A DNA stretch of 15,517 nt, taken from positions 1-15,517 of the forward strand of contig DUOL01000227.1 in assembly GCA_012838875.1 (NCBI GenBank), read 5' to 3'. Under the pieces are notes generated by a model. It saw only the letters and a list, made by a program, of their open reading frames with translations, did not search any database and was not told the DNA's origin. The DNA is from Bacteroidales bacterium. GTDB lineage: Bacteria > Bacteroidota > Bacteroidia > Bacteroidales > WCHB1-69. Both the position numbers and the translations under genes were made by a program. Every line of letters begins with the position of its first letter. Positions within the stretch are counted from its first letter, which is position 1. Positions 1 through 7,036 of the stretch are shown in pieces.

Positions 1-145
1 AAAGCCCGCAAGGGCGGAAGCCGCTGGGGACGCGGCGGCAAAAAAGCGAGCTTGTAAGCTCTTTTTGCCGCCTTGCGTCCCCACGGCTTGTGCCCGCGGA
101 CTTGGAACCGGGCGCCGACCCCGAGCGTAGCGAGGGGGCACGCCC
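1..145. repeat. GC-rich multi-hairpin intergenic element
   Basis: This block is strongly GC-rich in an otherwise AT-rich window and has no supportable ORF. Visible structure: a short stem GCCC/GGGC (4-7 with 12-15) closed by a GCAA loop; a long hairpin 18-89 of about 33 pairs with three small bulges; GCCCG/CGGGC (92-96 with 109-113), which competes with GGGCG/CGCCC (110-114 with 141-145); and inside the latter CCCC/GGGG (119-122 with 134-137) followed by a tandem G-A mismatch and a GC/GC stem with a GTA loop. From memory, reverse-strand sequence of the form GTGCCCC..CTCGCT.CGCTCGGGG recurs between genes in many Bacteroidota, so a dispersed palindromic repeat is likely; I could not search for this. 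The left end may continue outside the window. It could instead be a structured RNA. Confidence 0.6.
40..66. terminator. Possible bidirectional intrinsic terminator inside the large hairpin
   Basis: The top of the 18-89 hairpin has the shape of a bidirectional Rho-independent terminator: an A run (40-45), stem GAGCTT (48-53) with AAGCTC (56-61), then a T run (62-66). The stem is only six pairs here but sits on a much longer GC-rich stem. It lies downstream of the minus-strand cluster ending at 325, though 250 bases away. Function is inferred from shape only. Confidence 0.35.
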
Positions 146-324
146 TAATTATAATTATAACTATGAATTAAAAATTACGGATTTTGGCTGAAAATAGGGA
201 ATAGACTAAGAGAACACAATTTTCACAATTAAGACACAGCTCTACGGTGAATATTGAGTTTGATGGTTTCGGAAAATATGTGCAACGTTTTTTGATGACT
301 GCGTTGAAAGTCTTCAAAAAGTGA

Positions 325-546
325 TTAATACTCGTCTTCGTGGAAGAAAAAATCTTCCTTTGTCGGATAATCCGGCCATAAATCTTCGATTGAGTCATAG
401 ATTTCGCCCTCATCTTCTATTTCTCGAAGATTTTCAGTTACTTCCATCGGAGCTCCAGAACGTAGTGCATAATCAATGAGTTCTTCTTTTGTTGCAGGCC
501 AAGGGGCATCTTCTAATTTTGAAGCTAATTCTAATGTCCAATACAT
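325..546 (-). CDS. DUF2795-type small acidic protein
   Basis: A 73-residue acidic protein beginning MYWTLELASKLEDAPWP, followed by TKEELIDYALRSGAP and an aspartate/glutamate-rich C-terminus (SIEDLWPDYPTKEDFFFHEDEY). This matches, from memory, a short protein conserved across Bacteroidota and annotated as DUF2795; its molecular role is unknown. The length is full for the family and no signal peptide or membrane segment is visible. It is the last gene of the minus-strand cluster, 84 bases after the adenosyltransferase. That gap and a TATTTTTG octamer 40 bases before the ATG suggest it also has its own promoter. An overlapping antisense reading frame (168-413) is a shadow. Confidence 0.85.
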   Translation of the reverse strand: MYWTLELASKLEDAPWPATKEELIDYALRSGAPMEVTENLREIEDEGEIYDSIEDLWPDYPTKEDFFFHEDEY

Positions 547-585
547 AATAACTTGAAATTAATAAGTGCTATTTTTACTAAAATG

Positions 586-593
586 CAAAAATA
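586..593 (-). promoter_or_regulatory. Bacteroidota-type -7 box before the DUF2795-type gene
   Basis: The minus strand reads TATTTTTG, matching TAnnTTTG, 40 bases before the ATG at 546. No convincing -33 element is seen. It lies in the only sizeable gap of the minus-strand cluster. Confidence 0.5.
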
Positions 594-630
594 ATTTTTT
601 TTTGTATCGAAAAGCTAAAATAGAAAAATA

Positions 631-1197
631 TTATTTGTCTGATTTCCAATAACTTTCGGAAACATTTTCTATTTTATGAAATAACCGTGCGAAAATAAAG
701 AAAAAATCAGCTAACCGATTGAAATATTGTAAAACATAAAAATAGTCGTTATTGCTCTCTAATAGAAGGCTGATTTTCCGCTCCGTTTTGCGACAAATCG
801 TTCGATTTTGATGTAAAAAAGCAATAATCATGGAACCACGCGGCAAAATGAAAGAGGTGAGAGGTGCTAACTCTTTTGAAATTTCATCTATCTTTTTTTC
901 TAAAAAAATTACAAAATTTTTTAACTGCTTTTGAACTTCCTCTTTATTCCACAACTTTACTTCGGTTGCTACAATACCTCCGATACTGAAAAGTTGTTCT
1001 TGTACCGTGCATAAAATTTGATAATAAGGCTGATGTGAGGAGCTTTTGGCTAATTCCGCCAACGTAATGCCGATTGAGCTGTTTAGCTCATCAATAGTGC
1101 CGTAAGCCTCTACTTGAATATGATGTTTTACTACTCGACTACCTCCGACTAATGAAGTCGTGCCTTTGTCTCCGGTTTTAGTGTATATTTTGCCCAT
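631..1197 (-). CDS. Cob(I)yrinic acid a,c-diamide / cob(I)alamin adenosyltransferase (PduO/MMAB type)
   Basis: The enzyme transfers the adenosyl group of ATP to cob(I)alamin, producing the cofactor of methylmalonyl-CoA mutase and other B12 enzymes in the cytoplasm. The 188 residues match the usual PduO-type length. The ATP-binding N-terminus reads KIYTKTGDKGTTSL (residues 3-16), followed by VEAYGTIDELN (29-39). The active-site helix RTICRKTERK (132-141) and FNRLADFFF (159-167) carry the arginines and asparagine conserved in the family. The usual PGG turn before that helix is PRGS (119-122) here. It starts 11 bases after the rsmD stop codon, so co-transcription is likely. No cobalamin riboswitch is evident upstream of the cluster. 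The symbol varies between pduO, cobO-like and mmaB, so none is assigned. Confidence 0.93.
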   Translation of the reverse strand: MGKIYTKTGDKGTTSLVGGSRVVKHHIQVEAYGTIDELNSSIGITLAELAKSSSHQPYYQILCTVQEQLFSIGGIVATEVKLWNKEEVQKQLKNFVIFLEKKIDEISKELAPLTSFILPRGSMIIAFLHQNRTICRKTERKISLLLESNNDYFYVLQYFNRLADFFFIFARLFHKIENVSESYWKSDK

Positions 1198-1208
1198 TGG
1201 AATTGATT

Positions 1209-1763
1209 TTATTCTTCATTGTTTGAAGTGAAATTGACTAAAAAAGAAAAATTTAATTTCCCATATTTACGATGTTGGTAAAATTGGGGTAAAGAGGAGA
1301 AGTCGTGTTCTTTGGAGTGTTCAATGATAAGCCAACCGTCCGGTTTTAGCAACTCTTTTTCAAAAACAAGGGTAGGGATTGTTTCAATATTTTCCATAGT
1401 GTAGGGTGGGTCGGCAAATATGATATCGAATTGTGTTTGACATTTAGAGAGAAATTGAAAGACATCGGTCGGGATTACTTGTACGTTGTCGTAATGGAGT
1501 TCGGAAATAATTTTTTTAATAAAAGCAACGCAGGCATGGTGTTGTTCGACCGTTACAACTTGAACGGCGCCGCGTGATGCAAATTCATACGTGATATTGC
1601 CGGTGCCCGCAAAAAGGTCGAGAACCGAAATTCGGTTAAAATAAAAGTAGTGATTTAAAATATTGAATAGACTCTCTTTGCCTAAATCTGTTGTGGGACG
1701 AATAGGTAAATTCGCAGGGGTTACAATTTTCCGTCCTTTGTTTTTTCCGCTGATAATTCTCAT
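1209..1763 (-). CDS. rsmD: 16S rRNA (guanine(966)-N2)-methyltransferase RsmD
   Basis: RsmD uses S-adenosylmethionine to methylate N2 of G966 in 16S rRNA during 30S assembly. The 184-residue length is typical. It opens with MRIISGKNKGRKI and the family signature RPTTD (22-26), here followed by LGKESLFNIL. The SAM-binding loop is LDLFAGTG (48-55). The catalytic motif is DPPY (118-121), and a late strand reads WLIIEHS (144-150). The gene sits between the DUF4249 lipoprotein (20-base gap upstream) and the adenosyltransferase (11-base gap downstream). With no promoter-like octamer in these gaps, it is probably transcribed from the DUF4249 promoter. Nothing looks truncated. Confidence 0.95.
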   Translation of the reverse strand: MRIISGKNKGRKIVTPANLPIRPTTDLGKESLFNILNHYFYFNRISVLDLFAGTGNITYEFASRGAVQVVTVEQHHACVAFIKKIISELHYDNVQVIPTDVFQFLSKCQTQFDIIFADPPYTMENIETIPTLVFEKELLKPDGWLIIEHSKEHDFSSLPQFYQHRKYGKLNFSFLVNFTSNNEE

Positions 1764-1783
1764 TTTACTAAAAGCTTAAAAAG

Positions 1784-2686
1784 TTAGTAATATATAGTAT
1801 CGATTTTCATTGCATATCCGCACCACACGCCCAACACATCTTTGCCTTCAATATTAGACCTGATGGGTGTCGGGCTCATAAATGGATTTTGTCCGAAACT
1901 AATCTCCGACGAAGCCGATGACCAATATTGATAACTTTGATAGTCAATTTTTGCATATTTTAATAAAATCGTATCTCCCGGCTTGAAAGTCATGCTATAA
2001 TACTCGGCTTTTTCCTCTTGACTCATCTCCATAACCAAAAATTGAGACGGATTGGCTCGGAAAATATCCAAATTGAAAGGTAAGCCATTAAAAGGGATAT
2101 CGTCAAAAGCCACAGGGATTGTTGTAACCCAATATCTGTCGCGTAGTCTTTTAGCATTCACTTTTACAAAAAACTGATAGTAATCTTTTTTGTTTTTATC
2201 ATCTGTGAAAAAGACACGTAACGTAGCGTTGCTGTCAAATTCTATTCCGCGGGTGTTTAATCGGATAGAATCTAAGGAAAAAGGTTCTAGAATGGAAGTT
2301 TGTGCTTTGTATATATTATCTTGCCATTCAATTTCCAAGCGATAATTAGTGCCGACAGCTCCTTTAAACGTTTTTCCTACGTATGCAAAACCCAACGGAG
2401 AACGGGCGTCTAATTGAAAAGTTAATAATTCTTCTTCTCCTTTGCTGGAATAGACGTAAACTTTTGCATCTTGAACCAGCACTTTTTGTAAAAAGGTATC
2501 TATAGTGAAATTATTAAAATTAGCAATCGAGCGGGTTAGGATAACCATAGGGTATTCTCCATTTTCAATGTATCCCTCAATCACCAATTTCTTATTATAA
2601 TTGGGTAATTGAACCTCTATCTCTTTTTGGCAAGCCGATAAAAGAGAAGCGAGAAGTAAAAAAAGGAGAAGAGTTCTATTTTGCAT
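1784..2686 (-). CDS. DUF4249 family lipoprotein
   Basis: A 300-residue secreted lipoprotein. After MQNR comes a hydrophobic stretch ending in the lipobox LSAC, with Cys19 as the predicted lipidation site and mature N-terminus CQKEIEVQLP. The following segment (KKLVIEGYIENGEYPMVILTRS) and the beta-rich remainder fit DUF4249, a Bacteroidota-specific family of unknown function. In other genomes it often accompanies TonB-dependent receptors; none is present here. The lysine and glutamates just after the cysteine could act as a surface-export signal, but that is an inference. It is the first gene of the minus-strand cluster and is preceded by a promoter-like octamer 23 bases upstream. Pairing with rsmD looks positional rather than functional. 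Confidence 0.85.
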   Translation of the reverse strand: MQNRTLLLFLLLASLLSACQKEIEVQLPNYNKKLVIEGYIENGEYPMVILTRSIANFNNFTIDTFLQKVLVQDAKVYVYSSKGEEELLTFQLDARSPLGFAYVGKTFKGAVGTNYRLEIEWQDNIYKAQTSILEPFSLDSIRLNTRGIEFDSNATLRVFFTDDKNKKDYYQFFVKVNAKRLRDRYWVTTIPVAFDDIPFNGLPFNLDIFRANPSQFLVMEMSQEEKAEYYSMTFKPGDTILLKYAKIDYQSYQYWSSASSEISFGQNPFMSPTPIRSNIEGKDVLGVWCGYAMKIDTIYY

Positions 2687-2708
2687 AAATATTGAACTTT
2701 GTGCAATG

Positions 2709-2716
2709 CAAAAATA
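2709..2716 (-). promoter_or_regulatory. Bacteroidota-type -7 box before the DUF4249-rsmD cluster
   Basis: The minus strand reads TATTTTTG 23 bases before the ATG at 2686, predicting a short leader of about 15 bases. No clear -33 box is visible. Confidence 0.55.
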
Positions 2717-2861
2717 GTATTAAATTTTGATTTTCACGGAAAAATAATTAACGAGATAAAAGTAACAAACTATTTGCGAAGTTTTAGATAATTTTTATGC
2801 TAAATTCTTATTTTTTCCTATTTTGTGCCATATAAGCCCATTTTTGGTAGCGTATATGACA

Positions 2862-2897
2862 TTTTCCTATCTCTTTGATAATGAAGAGGTAGGAAAA
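2862..2897. repeat. Hairpin-forming inverted repeat in the divergent intergenic region
   Basis: TTTTCCTATCTCTT (2862-2875) faces AAGAGGTAGGAAAA (2884-2897) across an eight-base spacer. Thirteen of 14 positions pair, and the fourteenth is a possible G-U pair. No T run follows on either strand, so it does not look like an intrinsic terminator. A second copy of the left arm start (TTTTCCTA, 2813-2820) lies upstream. It may be an operator or an RNA element between the two divergent promoters. Confidence 0.5.
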
Positions 2898-2947
2898 AAG
2901 TGGAAAGAAAATTCAAAAAATAAGCCAACGATATCGTTTTTTTTATA

Positions 2948-2955
2948 TATTTTTG
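2948..2955 (+). promoter_or_regulatory. Bacteroidota-type -7 box before the GT5-like gene
   Basis: TATTTTTG ends 21 bases before the ATG at 2977. Its last three bases are the TTG that could be misread as an upstream start codon at 2953. A promoter here would begin transcription near 2962, ruling out that earlier start. Confidence 0.6.
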
Positions 2956-2976
2956 CAAAACGAAAATGTTAGGTTT

Positions 2977-3801
2977 ATGGCACAGAAAAAAATATTGTAC
3001 GTAGCCTCTGAAATTTATCCATATCTTGAAGAGAACTATATTTCACAGATTTGTCGTTATTTACCACAAGGGATTCAAGAAAACGAAAATGAAATTAGAA
3101 CTTTTATGCCAAAATATGGCATAATCAACGAACGCAAGAATTTACTTCATGAGGTAATACGTTTATCAGGACAGAATATTATTATTGAAGATAGTGATCA
3201 CCCGCTTATAATAAAAGTAGCCTCGTTGCAAGCGGTGAGAATGCAAATCTATTTTATTGGAAGTGAGGATTTTTTTAGTAGGAAACACCTTATTAGAGAT
3301 GAGGAGGGAGTTTTTTTCCCGGATAACGACTCTCGTGCAATCTTTTTTGCGAAAGGGGTTATTGAAACTGTTTGCAAATTAGGGTGGAATCCCGATATTA
3401 TTCATTGTCACGGTTGGATTTCTTCGCTTATTCCGGTGTTTATTAAAACATGCTATAAAGATAATCCATTCTTTCAAGATGCTAAAATTGTTACTTCCAT
3501 TTATCATGATCACTTTAAAGAAAAATTTAAACCCCGCTTTGCGAAAAAATTAAAAAATACAGGTATTCCGCAAGAGTGCTTAACTCATTTTAAATCTCCT
3601 ACGTATGACTCCATAATTCAGTCCAGCATTGATCACTCTGATGGTATTGTTATAGGACATTCGGATATTAAACCCTCCATAATGGAGTATTTGAAAAAAT
3701 ATAAAGGTCCAATCTTTAAACATCCCGAAGGAGAAGATGAGTATGTGGAGCAATATGAAGAATTTTACGATTTAGTTATGGGAAATAATTCTACTTTATA
3801 A
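2977..3801 (+). CDS. Truncated glycogen/starch-synthase-like protein (GT5 N-terminal domain only)
   Basis: A 274-residue protein starting MAQKKILYVASEIYPYL, which resembles the opening strand of GT5 glycogen synthases (ASEV-P). DIIHCHGWISSLIPVFIK (140-157) corresponds to the family's DIVHAHDWHTALAP segment. Genuine GlgA proteins are roughly 470-550 residues with a second Rossmann domain and a KTGGL loop that binds ADP-glucose. Here the loop reads EENYISQIC (18-26) and the second domain is absent. The same short form occurs, from memory, throughout Bacteroidota, usually beside a DUF4270 gene as here, so this is a lineage trait rather than a pseudogene. Catalysis is doubtful; the true role is unknown. 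ATG 2977 is preferred over TTG 2953 because the latter overlaps the promoter box. The DUF4270 gene follows after 12 bases. Confidence 0.82.
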   Translation: MAQKKILYVASEIYPYLEENYISQICRYLPQGIQENENEIRTFMPKYGIINERKNLLHEVIRLSGQNIIIEDSDHPLIIKVASLQAVRMQIYFIGSEDFFSRKHLIRDEEGVFFPDNDSRAIFFAKGVIETVCKLGWNPDIIHCHGWISSLIPVFIKTCYKDNPFFQDAKIVTSIYHDHFKEKFKPRFAKKLKNTGIPQECLTHFKSPTYDSIIQSSIDHSDGIVIGHSDIKPSIMEYLKKYKGPIFKHPEGEDEYVEQYEEFYDLVMGNNSTL

Positions 3802-3813
3802 TTTCTACGACAA

Positions 3814-5133
3814 ATGAAAAGGGGACTCAAACTCGTAATTGTCTTTTCAATTCTATTTTCTCTATTAGGGTGCAAAAAAGAATTTGATTCGATAGGTTTG
3901 GAATTACAAAATGATTCACAACAGTTAAATAATCGTTTTACCGACACAACAACTCTCGTTGCTTATTCCATATTAGAAGATTCCATTATTACTCAAAATC
4001 TTAATAATAGTGTTCTTGGTTATGTAAATGACCCTATTTTCGGGAGAACACAAGCCGGTTTTTATACGCAATTTGATTTAAGCGGAACGAACGTTACTTT
4101 CGGAGATAATCCTCAATTTGACTCTCTGGTATTAACCTTACAGTATACAGGAAGTTTTGGAGATACAACCTCTCCGCTTTCCATTAAAGTTTATGAAATT
4201 GCCGAAGCTCTTGATGCTTCAAAAATTTATTATAATCATCACCAAACTCCCGTCCAGCCGACCAATTTAACGGCAAAAGCCAATTATCAATTATATCCGA
4301 AGCCGAATACTAGAGTGAGAATGGATACTTCTTTTGTCAAACCTCATATTCGTATTAGATTGGCTGATAATTTTGGTATTGATAAGTTTTTAAATAATCC
4401 GACACTTACTAATAATAGTGCCTTTCAAGAGAGTTTTCCCGGTTTGTATGTGATAGCCGAAGCCACAACCGGAACAGGCAATTTAGTCTATGTTAGCCTT
4501 ATATCTTCACTTTCAGGATTAACTCTCTACTATAAAGAAAATGGGACGCCGAAAAAATATACTTTTTCAATAACTACCATAAATTGTAAATTTTACAACT
4601 ATTTTGACCATTTTAACTATGCTCAAGCCACGAATGACCTTAAAAATCAACTTTTGAATGGAAATACGCAATTAGGTGAGAAAGTATTGTATGCACAAGG
4701 GACGGCAGGGGTAAAAACACGAATTAAATTCCCCAATCTATATAATGTTTATCACGGTAAGAATGTTGTTTTTAATAAAGCGGAGTTAGTTATAACAAAT
4801 ATAAACGAAGATGAACTCCTCTTCGCCGTTCCGCAGAAATTGGGCTTGCAATGGGTGAAAAAAAACGGCAACATAGCACATTTGCCTGATGATGAGATGT
4901 ATACGTCAGAAAGTTATTTTGGCGGAAAATATGACGCTTCAACAAAAGAGTATCGTTTTAGAATTACAAAATATATTCAACAATTAGTTCAAGATTCTTT
5001 GATTAATAATAATGAAATTAATTTGGTCGTAAATGGTGCGGGAATTAGAGCAAATCGTCTTACATTTTATGGGACAAATCCCGACGATTTCTCGAAACGC
5101 CTTCGACTGGAACTTTCTTATACGACATACTAA
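3814..5133 (+). CDS. DUF4270 family lipoprotein
   Basis: A 439-residue lipoprotein. The signal peptide starts MKRGLK, continues with a hydrophobic core and ends in lipobox LLGC with Cys20. The mature part begins CKKEFDSIGLELQNDS, the characteristic start of DUF4270. The early segment LGYVNDPIFGRTQAGFYTQF and the C-terminal RLTFYGTNPDDFSKRLRLELSY also fit this beta-rich Bacteroidota family, whose function is not established. Location would be the outer membrane, facing periplasm or surface. The start lies 12 bases after the GT5-like gene, and glmS follows after 47 bases with no promoter-like octamer between them, so the three are probably co-transcribed. The retained GT5-like/DUF4270 neighbourhood hints at a joint envelope role; that is an inference. 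Confidence 0.88.
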   Translation: MKRGLKLVIVFSILFSLLGCKKEFDSIGLELQNDSQQLNNRFTDTTTLVAYSILEDSIITQNLNNSVLGYVNDPIFGRTQAGFYTQFDLSGTNVTFGDNPQFDSLVLTLQYTGSFGDTTSPLSIKVYEIAEALDASKIYYNHHQTPVQPTNLTAKANYQLYPKPNTRVRMDTSFVKPHIRIRLADNFGIDKFLNNPTLTNNSAFQESFPGLYVIAEATTGTGNLVYVSLISSLSGLTLYYKENGTPKKYTFSITTINCKFYNYFDHFNYAQATNDLKNQLLNGNTQLGEKVLYAQGTAGVKTRIKFPNLYNVYHGKNVVFNKAELVITNINEDELLFAVPQKLGLQWVKKNGNIAHLPDDEMYTSESYFGGKYDASTKEYRFRITKYIQQLVQDSLINNNEINLVVNGAGIRANRLTFYGTNPDDFSKRLRLELSYTTY

Positions 5134-5180
5134 TTTTCTATTTATTCAAATTTCAAATTTCTATCTTAAATAAATAAAAA

Positions 5181-7022
5181 ATGTGTGGAATTGTAGCTTA
5201 TATTGGAAATAAAGAGGCATATCCGATTTTAATTAACGGATTAAAGCGACTCGAATATAGAGGTTATGACAGCTCAGGCATTGCTATCATGCAAGGGAAT
5301 AAAATTTCACTGTATAAATCGCGAGGAAAAGTTTCCGATTTGGAAGCTTATTGCGCTGATAAAAATTTATCTTCTACAATGGGTATTGCTCACACACGCT
5401 GGGCTACACATGGAGAACCGAACGATCAAAATGCCCATCCCCATCTTTCTGAAGATTCGAAATTAGCATTAATTCATAATGGAATTATTGAGAACTATCT
5501 TATTTTAAAACAAGAGCTGATGAATAGGGGATATGTGTTTGAAAGTGAAACAGATACGGAGGTTCTCGTTCATCTTATTCGTGATATTTATGAAAAGGAA
5601 AAAGTAGAATTGGCAGAAGCGGTTCGTTTAGCCTTAACTAACGTTATTGGCACCTATGCTATTGCTATTTTATCTGTTGATAATCCTGACGAATTGATTA
5701 TTGCCAAAAAAGGAAGTCCTCTGCTCATTGGAATTGGAGAAAATGAGTATTTCGTAGGCTCGGACGGTGCTCCAATCGTATCACATACTAAGAAAGTTGT
5801 CTATTTAGAAGATGGCGAAGTTGCCGTTCTAAACGCAAAAAAGGCGCTGACAATTAAGAACATCAAGAACGAGAAAAAACGTCCTTATATTCAAGAATTA
5901 GAGATGAATCTTGAAGAGTTGGAAAAAGGGAAGTTTGAGCATTATATGCTGAAAGAGATTTTTGAACAACCTAAAGCGATTCGAGATAGTATGCGAGGAC
6001 GTTTGAATGTCAAAAAAGATGTTGTTTCGCTTGGCGGTATTATCGAATATGAAGAGAAGATGCTAAACGCTCGTAGATTCATTATTGTAGCGTGTGGAAC
6101 ATCTTGGCATGCAGGATTGGTCGGTGAACATCTTTTTGAAAGTTTAGTGCGTATCCCTGTTGAAGTGGAGTACGCTTCGGAGTTCAGATACCGAAATCCT
6201 ATTATTTATGAAGATGACGTTGTGATTGCTATATCGCAATCCGGTGAAACCGCCGACACAATTGCCGCTGTTGAATTAGCAAAAGAAAAAGGGGCTACCG
6301 TGATAGGAATTTGCAATGTAGTTGGGTCAACCATTGCACGACTTACGCACGCTGGTTCTTACACCCACGCAGGACCCGAAATTGGCGTTGCTTCCACCAA
6401 AGCGTTTACGGCTCAAGTTACGGTTTTAGTTTTAATGGCTTTAAGCCTTGCAAGAAAAAAAGGACAAATCGCTTTGTCAACTTACCATCAACTAATTAAT
6501 GATTTAGAGTCAATTCCTTCAAAAATTGAAAAAATCCTTAAGCAAAATGAGCATATTAAAGAGATTGCTCGTTATTTTGTTGGGAAAACTAATGCTATTT
6601 ACTTAGGTCGCGGCGTCAATTTCCCGATGGCTCTTGAAGGAGCGTTGAAGTTGAAAGAGATTTCCTATATTCACGCCGAAGGTTATCCGGCTGCTGAAAT
6701 GAAACATGGTCCTATTGCCCTTATTGATGAGGAAATGCCCGTTATCGTTCTCGCTACCGAACAAGAGACCTACGATAAGGTAGTAAGTAATATTCAGGAA
6801 GTTATTGCTCGTAAAGGTAAAATTATCTCTATCGTTACCGAAAGTGATACTATCGTTAAAAATATGTCAAACTTTTATATCGAAATACCGCAAACAGCTG
6901 AGTTACTGACGCCTTTAGTCGCTTCCGTTCCTTTGCAGTTGCTGGCTTATCATGTGGCTTTACTTTCCGGTTGTGATGTGGATAAACCGCGTAATCTTGC
7001 AAAATCCGTTTCAGTAGAATAA
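5181..7022 (+). CDS. glmS: Glutamine--fructose-6-phosphate aminotransferase (isomerizing)
   Basis: GlmS makes glucosamine-6-phosphate from fructose-6-phosphate and glutamine, the entry step to UDP-GlcNAc for peptidoglycan and lipid A. At 613 residues it is full length. The N-terminal glutaminase domain begins MCGIVAYIG with the nucleophile Cys2, then HTRWATHG (71-78) and HNGIIENY (99-106). Two SIS isomerase domains follow, with CGTSWHAG (305-312), SQSGET (352-357) and EGYPAAEMKHGPIALID. The family C-terminus DKPRNLAKSVSVE is intact. It is the third gene of the GT5-like/DUF4270 cluster. The 47 bases upstream show no glmS ribozyme and no promoter-like octamer. It converges on the permease gene with 14 bases between stop codons and no visible terminator. 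Confidence 0.98.
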   Translation: MCGIVAYIGNKEAYPILINGLKRLEYRGYDSSGIAIMQGNKISLYKSRGKVSDLEAYCADKNLSSTMGIAHTRWATHGEPNDQNAHPHLSEDSKLALIHNGIIENYLILKQELMNRGYVFESETDTEVLVHLIRDIYEKEKVELAEAVRLALTNVIGTYAIAILSVDNPDELIIAKKGSPLLIGIGENEYFVGSDGAPIVSHTKKVVYLEDGEVAVLNAKKALTIKNIKNEKKRPYIQELEMNLEELEKGKFEHYMLKEIFEQPKAIRDSMRGRLNVKKDVVSLGGIIEYEEKMLNARRFIIVACGTSWHAGLVGEHLFESLVRIPVEVEYASEFRYRNPIIYEDDVVIAISQSGETADTIAAVELAKEKGATVIGICNVVGSTIARLTHAGSYTHAGPEIGVASTKAFTAQVTVLVLMALSLARKKGQIALSTYHQLINDLESIPSKIEKILKQNEHIKEIARYFVGKTNAIYLGRGVNFPMALEGALKLKEISYIHAEGYPAAEMKHGPIALIDEEMPVIVLATEQETYDKVVSNIQEVIARKGKIISIVTESDTIVKNMSNFYIEIPQTAELLTPLVASVPLQLLAYHVALLSGCDVDKPRNLAKSVSVE

Positions 7023-7036
7023 ATTTGTTACTCCTA

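Noticed and set aside
1..145. tRNA or rRNA fragment
   Set aside because: The GC-rich hairpins do not form a cloverleaf, and no T-arm or rRNA core sequence is recognisable.
168..413. 81-codon minus-strand reading frame
   Set aside because: It overlaps the well-supported DUF2795-type gene in another frame on the same strand and resembles no known family.
2687..2976. Cobalamin riboswitch controlling the cluster that contains the adenosyltransferase
   Set aside because: No B12-box-like conserved core or multi-stem architecture is visible. The only strong structure is one 14-pair hairpin, and the promoter box predicts a leader of about 15 bases.
5134..5180. glmS ribozyme upstream of glmS
   Set aside because: The gap is only 47 AT-rich bases with no ribozyme-like core.
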